From contig PEAR01000008.1 in NCBI GenBank assembly GCA_002753745.1, forward strand, positions 1 to 36,373: DNA of 36,373 bases, given 5' to 3'. Both the position numbers and the translations under genes were made by a program. The stretch comes from Candidatus Omnitrophota bacterium. Lineage in GTDB: Bacteria; Omnitrophota; Gorgyraeia; Zapsychrales; Fredricksoniimonadaceae. How positions within the stretch are numbered: the first letter of the stretch is position 1; every line of letters begins with the position of its first letter. The notes beneath the pieces were generated by a model. It worked only from the letters and a program-made list of their open reading frames with translations. It had not been told where the DNA came from and ran no database searches. Below are positions 1 to 7,307 of this stretch, in pieces.

Positions 1-185
1 ATGAAGTTTCGAAAGGCTTTGTAAGCTTGTTTGATCTCAGCATAGGTTTTAAGGGTGATACATAGAATTTTGCCCGCCTCACCGGGTATCAGGGGGTAAG
101 GATCAATGGTATCATTCCCACCATTAAAGCCCTGACGAATTGTGAAAAAGCCGGCTTCGGTATAGAATACTCTTATGGAAAACAA
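1..185 (-). CDS. Possible partial protein of unknown function (left edge)
   Basis: An open minus-strand frame runs from a TTG at 185 to the left edge without a stop. The translation looks protein-like (…YTEAGFFTIRQGFNGG… then …EIKQAYKAFRNF) and matches no family I recognise. There is no good ribosome-binding site. The start would overlap the start of the plus-strand gene at 175 by 11 bases. It could be the 5' part of a divergently transcribed gene that continues outside the window, or a chance open frame. Confidence 0.25.
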   Translation of the reverse strand, partial: MFSIRVFYTEAGFFTIRQGFNGGNDTIDPYPLIPGEAGKILCITLKTYAEIKQAYKAFRNF

Positions 186-387
186 AGATAAAAGCTTTCT
201 CGCTGTCTTATGTCTGTCCATCCTGACGATAAGCGCCGTTACGGTCAGCAATATCATCGTCACAACAAGAATTCCTTCTAGCCGGGACAGCGATAAATCA
301 ACCTTCGTCTCAACCAATGAATTAAAAGCGACATTCGCGGCCGCCGGGCTTGCACTGCACCCGGCGAAATACTGGAAGGCCTTATGA
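175..387 (+). CDS. Small membrane-anchor protein, probable detached N-terminus of the radical SAM enzyme
   Basis: This 70-residue protein has a short polar start, one hydrophobic helix at about residues 8-31, and a soluble tail ending in HPAKYWKAL. Its stop overlaps the start of the radical SAM gene in an ATGA, so the two are probably translationally coupled. Many AmmeMemoRadiSam-type enzymes carry an N-terminal leader followed by a segment like xARYYxKL just before the first CxxC pair. The tail of this protein followed by the start of the next reproduces that order. I infer that an ancestral single gene has been split by a -1 frame change, or that a -1 frameshift, programmed or a sequencing error, joins the parts. 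Confidence 0.6.
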   Translation: MENKDKSFLAVLCLSILTISAVTVSNIIVTTRIPSSRDSDKSTFVSTNELKATFAAAGLALHPAKYWKAL

Positions 388-1358
388 TCAACGTCGAATG
401 CACCCTGTGTCCCCGGCACTGCAAACTGGCCCAGGGCCAGCGCGGCGATTGCCGGGTGCGCACGAATGTCGACGGCAAGCTCTTCTCGCTCGCTTATGGC
501 AACCCCTGTGCCGTGCACGTTGACCCGATCGAGAAAAAGCCCGTTTTCCACATGCTCCCCGGGACAACAGCATTCTCCGTCGCCACCGCCGGCTGCAATC
601 TGCATTGCCTGTACTGCCAGAACTGGGAGATCTCCCAAAGTCCTCCGGAGAAAACACGGAATGTGTCCCTGACACCGGAAGAGGTCGTTGCCGATACCAT
701 CAAGGCCGGCTGCCAAAGCATTGCCTACACCTATTCCGAACCGATCGTTTTTTACGAATACACCCTCGATACCTCACGCCTGGCCCGGGCAAAAGGACTG
801 CGCAACATCATCGTTACTGCCGGGTATATTGAACAGGAGCCTTTGCTCGAACTTTGCAAGTCCGTCGACACCGCCAGCGTTAACCTTAAAGGGATCACCG
901 AAGAATTCTACAAAAAGATGTGCCATGCCACACTTAAACCTGTACAGGATGCCATCCTCACCATGAAAAAGAACGGTGTCTGGGTTGAGATCATCAACCT
1001 GGTGATCCCCGCCTGGAATGACAGCGACCGCGATATCCGCGCCCTGGCCCGCTGGGTCAAGGAAAACTGCGGCCGGGAGACGCCATTGCATCTCTCCCGT
1101 TTCTGGCCCATGCACAAGCTCCAGAACCTGCCACCGACGCCAATTGAAACACTCTCGCGCGCCTGGGAGATCTCCCATGCCGAAGGACTTGATCATGTTT
1201 ATGTCGGAAATATTCCTGAGCATCCCGGTAACAACACGCAATGCCCGTCATGTCAAAAGATCATCATCAAACGTTACGGGTACGAAATCCTGGAGAACCA
1301 CCTGAACATGGGCAAATGCGAATACTGCGGGATCTCGATCCCGGGGATATGGAGCTAA
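384..1358 (+). CDS. amrS: AmmeMemoRadiSam system radical SAM enzyme
   Basis: A 324-residue radical SAM protein of the PflA-like family that co-occurs with AMMECR1 and MEMO proteins in other genomes. The 4Fe-4S motif is CNLHCLYC (Cys71, 75, 78), within the family-typical run ATAGCNLHCLYCQNWEISQ. An N-terminal Cys group lies at Cys6, 9, 13 and 23, and the block NPCAVHVDPIEKKPVFH is diagnostic. Two C-terminal CxxC pairs (CPSC and CEYC) suggest a further metal site. The substrate of the system is not established. The start overlaps the stop of the upstream anchor ORF (ATGA). No AMMECR1 gene is present in this window. The only LigB/MEMO-fold protein, at 17563, is of the YgiD type. Confidence 0.9.
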   Translation: MINVECTLCPRHCKLAQGQRGDCRVRTNVDGKLFSLAYGNPCAVHVDPIEKKPVFHMLPGTTAFSVATAGCNLHCLYCQNWEISQSPPEKTRNVSLTPEEVVADTIKAGCQSIAYTYSEPIVFYEYTLDTSRLARAKGLRNIIVTAGYIEQEPLLELCKSVDTASVNLKGITEEFYKKMCHATLKPVQDAILTMKKNGVWVEIINLVIPAWNDSDRDIRALARWVKENCGRETPLHLSRFWPMHKLQNLPPTPIETLSRAWEISHAEGLDHVYVGNIPEHPGNNTQCPSCQKIIIKRYGYEILENHLNMGKCEYCGISIPGIWS

Positions 1359-1513
1359 AAAAATGAACCGGCATGGTCATCACCAACAATGCTATGATCA
1401 ATCAGCCCGACCCCGCGATCTGCCCCGGCGGCAACCCCATCCATAACCGCCAATAACGGATACAACCTATGATCAGGAAAAAAATGATCTGTGAGCAGGC
1501 GCATAAAACTCCT

Positions 1514-1547
1514 AAAAAAAAGCGCGGGGCTTTAACCCCGCGCTTTT
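1514..1547. terminator. Bidirectional rho-independent terminator
   Basis: AGCGCGGGG at 1521-1529 pairs perfectly with CCCCGCGCT at 1536-1544 around a 6-base loop. An A run lies on the left and a T run on the right, so it can act on both strands. It sits between the convergent ends of the radical SAM gene and the channel gene. The rest of 1359-1573 shows nothing I can support. Confidence 0.85.
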
Positions 1548-1573
1548 ATTGATCCAGGAAAAATCAGTGAACA

Positions 1574-2257
1574 TTATTTATTGATATTCTGCTTGTTAAA
1601 GAAATCCCAAAGGATCTTCGCCGCCAGATCCTTGCCGCCAAGGCCAAACGACAGCGCCAGCGCCAGGCAGATCGCCGCAAAAAAGATCTGGAACGTCGTG
1701 GTCACAAAGAAGGACGCAATATTGAGCTCTTCGAGTACCACCACCGTCGTAAAGACCAGGATCGCTCCTTTGGCCACGCTGCCCAACAGTTCCGCACGGG
1801 CCAGTCCGGCATCCGCCGCCGCTGCTTTAATAACACCCGAGATCAGGTTAGCCAAAAACATCCCCACGATCAGCACGAACACCGCTGAAATGACATTGGG
1901 GATATACGAGGAAACCTTGACCAGCAACGTTGCTGCGACATTAAGCCCGATCGCATCAACGGTCGTTGCAAAAACAACGATCATTCCTGCCCAATATACC
2001 GCCGAAACCAAAAGCGCCGTCGGAGATAATGGGACATTGCCTTTACTGAGAAGATCTGTCAAACCGATCTTGGCCGAGAAATCATTGAACTTTATGCCTT
2101 CCAGAGCCTTCTGAACAAGACCGCTGACGATCTTCGCAATGATCCAGCCCGCCAGGAGGATAACAAGCGCACCGAACAGCACCGGAACAAATCCCCCCAC
2201 CTTGTTAAGCATCGTTTTTACTGGTTCGAGTATGATCTGATTCCATCCTGTCATCAT
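1574..2257 (-). CDS. Mechanosensitive-channel-like membrane protein (TM helix repeat)
   Basis: This 227-residue integral membrane protein has about five hydrophobic helices. Two copies of a helix pair, FVPVLFGALVILLAGWIIAKI and YIPNVISAVFVLIVGMFLANLI, match the conserved TM-helix repeat found near small-conductance mechanosensitive channels. Such proteins sit in the inner membrane. The soluble beta domain of MscS is missing, so it is better called channel-like than MscS. The C-terminus (FGLGGKDLAAKILWDF) also fits the repeat family. The start is supported by AAAGGAGGG a few bases upstream. A second ATG follows directly, so the protein may begin one codon later. Confidence 0.8.
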   Translation of the reverse strand: MMTGWNQIILEPVKTMLNKVGGFVPVLFGALVILLAGWIIAKIVSGLVQKALEGIKFNDFSAKIGLTDLLSKGNVPLSPTALLVSAVYWAGMIVVFATTVDAIGLNVAATLLVKVSSYIPNVISAVFVLIVGMFLANLISGVIKAAAADAGLARAELLGSVAKGAILVFTTVVVLEELNIASFFVTTTFQIFFAAICLALALSFGLGGKDLAAKILWDFFNKQNINK

Positions 2258-2292
2258 AAAACCCTCCTTTTAAAAGTTTACCAATTTGATCT

Positions 2293-2322
2293 ATTCTACT
2301 ACCCGGCAATGCTCCTGTTCAA
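2293..2322 (-). promoter_or_regulatory. Probable sigma70-type promoter of the channel-like gene
   Basis: On the minus strand, TTGAAC (2317-2322) and TAGAAT (2293-2298) are separated by 18 bases, about 35 bases upstream of the start codon at 2257. Confidence 0.5.
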
Positions 2323-2356
2323 TAAATAAATAAAAGAAAATTGCTGAATAAATAAG

Positions 2357-2384
2357 TTGACAATAAACTTAATTGCGCTATTAT
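2357..2384 (+). promoter_or_regulatory. Consensus sigma70-type promoter for a small RNA
   Basis: A perfect TTGACA (2357-2362) is followed after 16 bases by TATTAT (2379-2384). No convincing plus-strand protein gene follows. A structured stretch ending in a terminator does. Confidence 0.6.
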
Positions 2385-2390
2385 TAAATC

Positions 2391-2535
2391 AGTTCTTTAA
2401 CAGCTTATTTAATCCCTCCTCCCCTGGCTCAGGATCAATGAGCCTAGGAGACATCCGCTTCAATCTCCCTGAGAACGCCCTTGGTTTCTCGAGGGCGCTC
2501 GAAACCCCGTGCTATCCCTTGGCGCGGGGTTTTTT
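2391..2535 (+). ncRNA. Candidate structured small RNA of unknown family
   Basis: About 145 bases lie between a consensus promoter and a plus-strand terminator. Hairpin 1 is built on GGCTCA (2426-2431) and TGAGCC (2439-2444), with flanking CC/GG and CTCC/GGAG pairs. Hairpin 2 pairs CGCCCT with AGGGCG around 2476-2497. The terminator is hairpin 3. The gene downstream is convergent, so this is more likely a trans-acting RNA than a leader. It does not show the SRP RNA tetraloop region, and I could not match it to 6S RNA. The 64-aa ORF overlapping it (2357-2551) has no credible ribosome-binding site and is probably not a gene. Confidence 0.5.
2502..2535 (+). terminator. Rho-independent terminator
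   Basis: AAACCCCG at 2502-2509 pairs with CGGGGTTT at 2525-2532, followed by a T run to 2535. The U tract is clear only on the plus strand, so it ends the candidate small RNA and not the convergent minus-strand gene. Confidence 0.75.
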
Positions 2536-3004
2536 ATTGTTCTGTGGATGATCGCACAGCCCATCGAGCAGACACAAACGCCCACCGGGCAAAAATAAAC
2601 CCCGTGTACGGGGCAGCCATAATAAGAAGAGCAATCGGCCATTCTTTTCGCGCAAAGAAATTAAGGAACCATAAAGGGTAAACGATAACTAATGACCAGA
2701 AGATAAAAAGCAGAACAAACAGCGTCCATTCATCAGCGAATCTTTTCTGGGTTTCAGACGTAAAAAACACATTCGAAACCAGGTATGCCCAACGCAATGA
2801 CCGGAACAACAAAAATAACAGGCGGCCTGCCAGATAGACCAGATATAGCCCAAACATCACGACAAAATTCTGCCAAAACAGTCCCTTGTCTTCAAAAGAT
2901 CTGGTGAATAACAAAGGAATAGCCATCGCGGCAGCCCAAAAAAAACCCACGATAAGGAACATCAGCCACTCAAACGCCAGAAACTTGCGCCATTTTTCAT
3001 TCAT
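2534..3004 (-). CDS. Four-helix integral membrane protein, unknown function
   Basis: A very hydrophobic protein of 156 residues with four predicted membrane helices in two pairs, rich in Trp and Phe and with few charged residues outside the loops. The segment between the pairs (SETQKRFADEW) is polar. I do not recognise the family. I chose the ATG at 3004 because AGGGG lies 9 bases upstream. A TTG three codons earlier would also give an open frame. It stands alone between the small RNA and the polyamine operon, and its 3' end touches the small-RNA terminator. Confidence 0.65.
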   Translation of the reverse strand: MNEKWRKFLAFEWLMFLIVGFFWAAAMAIPLLFTRSFEDKGLFWQNFVVMFGLYLVYLAGRLLFLLFRSLRWAYLVSNVFFTSETQKRFADEWTLFVLLFIFWSLVIVYPLWFLNFFARKEWPIALLIMAAPYTGFIFARWAFVSARWAVRSSTEQ

Positions 3005-3068
3005 TCGTAACAACCCCTGTATTAACTTATTATTTTATCTTATAAGATGGGGGAAAAATATCAACATC

Positions 3069-4826
3069 TTAATAGGCCGTTCGAATCCTGCTCCACTCCT
3101 CCCGTAAAGGAAATAATGGGTGAAATAGAGAATTGACATCTTCGATATCAACAGCTTCCGAAAACCGCTCCTGCCCGGATAAACCAAGACGCACACGCTC
3201 ATCAGTCATTACTCTTAACCCGGGGACATCCAGGGGCATCGGCTCTAAAGAGCGAAGCTGCGGCGACGCCATAATGAAACCGGCGCTTAAAGCCTCCAGA
3301 TACCCCTTTAAGGCCTCGGCATCTCCATCAAGGACCGTCAACGCAGCACGATTATCCTCTTCCAGGCTTGAAAAGAAAGGCCTGACATTGCCAAAACCGG
3401 CAGCGTGAAGCGTACTGGAAAAGATCTTCCAGGAAACTCCCGCCCCTTTCTTGTCACCCTCCATCTCCCGTGAAATGCCAGGCGCATCGAGGACCAGCAT
3501 CCCGTCAGAAAGAAGGGTCTGGCGAGCAAAAGTGTAAAACTCCCGGCTATACAGTTTAGCCAGGTCATAGTCATCAGGATTCGGAAAATCACAAAAGACC
3601 ATATCAAACTTTTCGCGGGTATGACGCACATACTGATACGCATCCCCCGTTATGATCTGTACGCGAGGGTCAAGCAACGAGTGATCATTCAACCGGGACA
3701 AATCCGGGTTAAACTTGAATATCTCAACGACCTTAGGGTCGATATCAACCAGGATCACGCTTTTAACCTGAGAGTATTTCAAGATCTCCCTCAATAATAA
3801 CCCATCCCCCGCCCCAAGGATAAGCACCCGCTGAGGCACCCGCCCCAGGACTGAGACCGGCACATGCGCAAAGGCCTCATGGTAAATACGCTCGTAGGAG
3901 ACCGCGAACTGAAAATCATGATTCAAGAACAAAACCGAACCCTCAAGTTTTTTATTGTCAGCTGCAGCCGGCTTGATGAAGGCCGCCGCCAACCCCCTGG
4001 CTTCGGCTCCGATGTCATCGGCTGTCACCAGGTCAATCACCTGATAAGGTGAGCGCAGGCGTTCAACATGCCCGGTATATTTCCTTGGCTTAAAGAAATC
4101 AACAGACAACGTTTTATCCTGAAAACTAAAATAATACTTCGAGATAAAATAGCCCTCGATCTGCGGCGCAAAAAACAACAACATCGAGAACAAAAGAAGC
4201 AAGGCCGTCAGACGCTTTCTTCCCTCGATGGAACGGAAATGCCGCAGTAACCATAACGCCGCGACGGCGTTCAACCCGGCAACAAGAAAAGCCGCGGTCA
4301 TCACATCCATGACAGGAAGAATAAAAAAGGGAAAGATCAGTCCGGCCAAAAGCGCGCCGGCATAATCCATCAGGAGCACGCGAGCCGTTTTATCAACTGA
4401 ACCGCCGATTGGCTGCTCATCAACCATCGTCAGCAGCAACGGCAGCTCTACCCCCGCGCCGATCCCGACCGCCAAAGCCACCGCAAAGGCCGCCCCGAAA
4501 AAGATCACTTTAGCCAGAAGTTCTTGACCCGCAAGACCACAAAAAAGCGAGGCCAGCGCCGCAGCATGAATCAGGAAGACCGATAATCCTCCGGCGACCG
4601 CGACCCAACATTCCACCCGCCAAAGCCGCTGCCAGGCCGGCCGCCCTTTCTGCCCCCGGCCACTTAAAGCCGCACCCAGGCCCATGCCGCCGATAAAAAT
4701 CCCGACCGCCAATGCATACCAGACCGCGTTATTGACCGCCCATAATGATACGGCACGCGCGATCAATAACTCATACATCAACGCGCATCCTGCCAGAAAA
4801 AAGCTCAGGCCGTAAACCGCAATCAT
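3069..4826 (-). CDS. speE: Membrane-fused spermidine synthase-like aminopropyltransferase
   Basis: A 585-residue fusion. Residues 1-220 form about seven membrane helices with YELLIARAVSLW, GVELPLLL and MDYAGALLAG motifs. Residues 295-480 are the soluble aminopropyltransferase fold, with LGAGDG (338-342, nucleotide pocket), VDIDP (Asp361/Asp363), GDAY (394) and CDFPNPDDYDLAKLYSREFY carrying the likely catalytic Asp413. The family transfers an aminopropyl group from decarboxylated S-adenosylmethionine to an amine. A polar insertion at about residues 268-296 and a C-terminal extension are longer than I expect. The usual DE in the LNGxLQ…DE…YHE block reads YERIYHE, so acceptor specificity may differ. 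The start overlaps the decarboxylase stop by 4 bases. Confidence 0.88.
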   Translation of the reverse strand: MIAVYGLSFFLAGCALMYELLIARAVSLWAVNNAVWYALAVGIFIGGMGLGAALSGRGQKGRPAWQRLWRVECWVAVAGGLSVFLIHAAALASLFCGLAGQELLAKVIFFGAAFAVALAVGIGAGVELPLLLTMVDEQPIGGSVDKTARVLLMDYAGALLAGLIFPFFILPVMDVMTAAFLVAGLNAVAALWLLRHFRSIEGRKRLTALLLLFSMLLFFAPQIEGYFISKYYFSFQDKTLSVDFFKPRKYTGHVERLRSPYQVIDLVTADDIGAEARGLAAAFIKPAAADNKKLEGSVLFLNHDFQFAVSYERIYHEAFAHVPVSVLGRVPQRVLILGAGDGLLLREILKYSQVKSVILVDIDPKVVEIFKFNPDLSRLNDHSLLDPRVQIITGDAYQYVRHTREKFDMVFCDFPNPDDYDLAKLYSREFYTFARQTLLSDGMLVLDAPGISREMEGDKKGAGVSWKIFSSTLHAAGFGNVRPFFSSLEEDNRAALTVLDGDAEALKGYLEALSAGFIMASPQLRSLEPMPLDVPGLRVMTDERVRLGLSGQERFSEAVDIEDVNSLFHPLFPLREEWSRIRTAY

Positions 4827-5191
4827 GATGTTTCCTCACTAAAACCGCGGGTAAGAATTCGCATCTCAACACGCGCCGCCTGTAAGACACCGTTCAAATG
4901 ATCGATCGCTTTATCAGGGAACATCTCGCCGCATGTCAAAATATCAAAAGCCGCGTAACCCGATTCCGGCCAGGTATGGATCGAGAAGTGCGACTCCGCG
5001 ATAAAGATCATCCCGGTAACGCCCTGCGGTTCAAACTGATGGAAATAAGACTCCAGGACCGTTGCCCCGCTTAAACGCGCCGCCTCGAGAAGGGGCCCGC
5101 GGATATCATCAACATACCTCAGCCTCTCACCCGGACACCCAATAAATTCCACCAGATAATGTTTGCCGAAAGAATATTGTTTGGCTGCCAT
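4823..5191 (-). CDS. speH: S-adenosylmethionine decarboxylase proenzyme
   Basis: A 122-residue prokaryotic-type enzyme that makes decarboxylated S-adenosylmethionine, the aminopropyl donor for the transferase encoded just downstream. The motif ESHFSIHTWPESGYAAFDIL carries the Glu66/Ser67 autocleavage site, whose serine becomes the pyruvoyl group. His72 and Cys87 lie at the spacing known for the Thermotoga-type enzyme. Length is normal. Its stop overlaps the next start in ATGA, and its own start overlaps the end of the membrane paralogue upstream by one base (5191). This is a tightly coupled operon. Confidence 0.95.
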   Translation of the reverse strand: MAAKQYSFGKHYLVEFIGCPGERLRYVDDIRGPLLEAARLSGATVLESYFHQFEPQGVTGMIFIAESHFSIHTWPESGYAAFDILTCGEMFPDKAIDHLNGVLQAARVEMRILTRGFSEETS

Positions 5192-5865
5192 CAGTTCCCC
5201 TGCCTTAAGTACACCGCCAATAAATTGTTTTCCAGCTGCCCGCTTACCAGAAAAAGCGCCAATACAGCGCCGACAAGAAGCAGGGCCGCCAGAATCGCCG
5301 GCTCGCGCTGCTTGGCGAAATCTTCATCATCATGCCCGGCTATAAAAACGGCCGCCAGGACATTTAACAAAACAACCGCCATCGTTGACCGCACCAGACC
5401 CAGCCATGAATAAAACAAAAAAACGAAAGCGATCGTGCCGGCAAAAGCGCCGGCATAATCAACGGCGATGATCCGATGACGCGAAGGCCCGCTCCGTCGA
5501 TCCGACATGACCAGAATCAACGGCAGTTCAAGCCCGGTCAGAAAACCGATCAATGAGACCAGCGCATAAGCCCAAACGACAACCAGCCAGGTCGGTGTGC
5601 CAAACCCCGACAACAGAAAAAGGCTGATGACACCCCCCAACCCGGACAAAGCCAGAAGGATCTGTGCCTGCCATAAGACCAGCGCCGGACGACGCATGTC
5701 AATACGGCCGGTCACCAAAGCACCAATTCCCATGGTAAACATATAAAGGCCAATGGTCGTGCTGTAGCGTAATACTGTATTATCCAAAAAAGCCGACAAA
5801 CCCTGAGCGAGAAGAAGCTCATAGGACAAACTGCAGAAAGCAAGGATGAACTTAAGCAGGAGCAT
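5191..5865 (-). CDS. Stand-alone paralogue of the aminopropyltransferase membrane domain
   Basis: A 224-residue protein of about seven membrane helices with no soluble catalytic domain. It is collinear with the N-terminal half of the fused aminopropyltransferase at 3069. Shared landmarks are YELLLAQGLSAF against YELLIARAVSLW, TGLELPLIL against AGVELPLLL, and VDYAGAFAGTIAF against MDYAGALLAGLIF. It ends shortly after the last helix, so it is either a truncated paralogue or a dedicated membrane partner. It lies directly after the ABC ATPase gene (TAG and ATG adjoin) and before the decarboxylase. A role in moving or channelling a polyamine is inference from context. Confidence 0.8.
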   Translation of the reverse strand: MLLLKFILAFCSLSYELLLAQGLSAFLDNTVLRYSTTIGLYMFTMGIGALVTGRIDMRRPALVLWQAQILLALSGLGGVISLFLLSGFGTPTWLVVVWAYALVSLIGFLTGLELPLILVMSDRRSGPSRHRIIAVDYAGAFAGTIAFVFLFYSWLGLVRSTMAVVLLNVLAAVFIAGHDDEDFAKQREPAILAALLLVGAVLALFLVSGQLENNLLAVYLRQGN

Positions 5866-6618
5866 CTAAACCAGAACCTCTTTTAAAATTTTTGGGGACA
5901 ACCCGAAACATTTGGCCAGCATGCCCGGCTGAAAAGCGCTCTCCCGGGAACCCTGGAATAAAACCCGGCCTTCCTTAAGCAGCAGGCCCTTGGTAAAAAA
6001 CGGAAGAATATCTTCGCGATGATGAGTAACCATGATCATCTGAGGAGCATCCTGACACCGGGAAAGTTTTAACAAAAAAGCGTACATGTCCAGCCGGGCG
6101 CCGATATCAAGCAGCGAGAACGGTTCATCAAGGATAAGGATGCTCGGCGCATGCACCAGCGCGCGTGCCAGCACGGCCTTTAGCTGCTGACCGGAAGAAA
6201 GCGTGCCGAACTCCTGTCTGGCAAGTTTTTCACAACCAAAAAACTTTAACTGCCGGCGCACCGCCGCAGCCACCCGGGACGTCTTTTGCCCGTAATGCCC
6301 CACCGATCCGTCAAAGCCTGACGCCACCACATCCTCGAAAGGAACTTCGGCTGCCATCCGGCGAAAGACCCAGGGCGACACAAACCCCACGCGCGTGCGC
6401 AATTCCAGCAAATTCACCCGTCCGAATGTCTCCCCAAGCACGGCAACGCTGCCCCGCTGCGGCCACACATACCCAGCCAGAAGCTCCATCAACGTCGTCT
6501 TGCCTGAGCCATTCCCGCCCATGACAAACCAGTGCTCCCCGGCGCACGTCGACCATTTAATCCCTTTAAGGATATCTTTCCCGCCCTTACGGACAACAAC
6601 ATTCTGCAGATTGACCAT
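5866..6618 (-). CDS. ABC transporter ATP-binding protein
   Basis: A 250-residue ABC ATPase with Walker A GGNGSGKTT (34-42), signature LSSGQQ, Walker B ILILDEPF, D-loop SLLD and switch histidine THH. The whole is close to single-domain ModF/PhrA-type ATPases. It starts the polyamine operon and ends where the membrane paralogue begins. No classical ABC permease or binding protein is encoded nearby, so its partner is unknown. It might energise one of the two seven-helix proteins, or it might act in a distant complex. The Q-loop region reads VGFVSPW where a Q is usual. Confidence 0.85.
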   Translation of the reverse strand: MVNLQNVVVRKGGKDILKGIKWSTCAGEHWFVMGGNGSGKTTLMELLAGYVWPQRGSVAVLGETFGRVNLLELRTRVGFVSPWVFRRMAAEVPFEDVVASGFDGSVGHYGQKTSRVAAAVRRQLKFFGCEKLARQEFGTLSSGQQLKAVLARALVHAPSILILDEPFSLLDIGARLDMYAFLLKLSRCQDAPQMIMVTHHREDILPFFTKGLLLKEGRVLFQGSRESAFQPGMLAKCFGLSPKILKEVLV

Positions 6619-6681
6619 GGGTTAAATATAACATTCCCGCAGCCGAGCGTCTATACCGCAACTCAAAAACATCACAAAGAA

Positions 6682-7278
6682 TTAAGGATTAGCCTCAGGC
6701 CAGGTCTGGTGGAGAAAGCCGGCGCGACCGGAGCCGGTCTTGTAGGCATTATAATGCAGGGAATTCTTTTGATAGTACTTTTGATGATACCCTTCAGCAG
6801 GATAAAATTCTTTAGCCGGAAGAATAGCCGTGACAATAGGCTTCTTAAAACGACGAGATGCGGTCAGCTCTTTGATCGAATTCTCCGCTTCGCGGCGCTG
6901 ATCATCATCATAAACAAAGATGGCCGGACGATACTGCGGCCCCTGGTCGGCGAACTGACCCCCGTTATCCGTAGGGTCGATCGACCGCCAGAAAACACGC
7001 AGCAATTCAGGATAAGACGTCTTTTGGGGATCGAAGACAACCTGAAGCACTTCGTAATGCCCCGTGGTCCCTGACGAAACCTGTTCATAGGTGGGCTGGG
7101 GCAGGTTTCCGCCGGAATAACCAACAGTTGTTGAGATGACCCCGGGGAGTTTATCGTAAGGCGGCTGCATGCACCAGAAGCACCCCCCGGCAAACATCGC
7201 TTTCCTGACTTCAGCAGCATCCGTCGCAGACATAAAAACCCCCATAAAGATAAACAGAAAAAGTAATAAAGTCTTCAT
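6682..7278 (-). CDS. msrA: Exported peptide-methionine (S)-S-oxide reductase
   Basis: A 198-residue MsrA preceded by a signal peptide (MKTLLLFLFIFMGVFMSATDA), so the enzyme should repair methionine-S-sulfoxide in envelope proteins. The catalytic motif GGCFWCMQPPYDKLPGV carries Cys33. GYSGG, the HYEVLQV…DP block and the PAIFVYDDDQ segment are all family-typical. No MsrB domain is fused, and no msrB gene is nearby. The only other Cys is Cys36 in the same motif, so the resolving step probably depends on it or on an external reductant. Sixty-odd bases separate it from the ABC ATPase start. Confidence 0.93.
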   Translation of the reverse strand: MKTLLLFLFIFMGVFMSATDAAEVRKAMFAGGCFWCMQPPYDKLPGVISTTVGYSGGNLPQPTYEQVSSGTTGHYEVLQVVFDPQKTSYPELLRVFWRSIDPTDNGGQFADQGPQYRPAIFVYDDDQRREAENSIKELTASRRFKKPIVTAILPAKEFYPAEGYHQKYYQKNSLHYNAYKTGSGRAGFLHQTWPEANP

Positions 7279-7307
7279 GGTACGTTGTCGCTGCTTGAAC
7301 CGAAACC

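Noticed and set aside
2357-2551. 64-residue plus-strand ORF
   Set aside because: No ribosome-binding site. It starts within the -35 box of a promoter and reads through three RNA hairpins, so the small RNA explains it better.
3074-3092. GTTCGAATCC, a tRNA T-loop-like string
   Set aside because: It lies in the 3' end of the aminopropyltransferase gene, and no acceptor or anticodon stem could be built around it.
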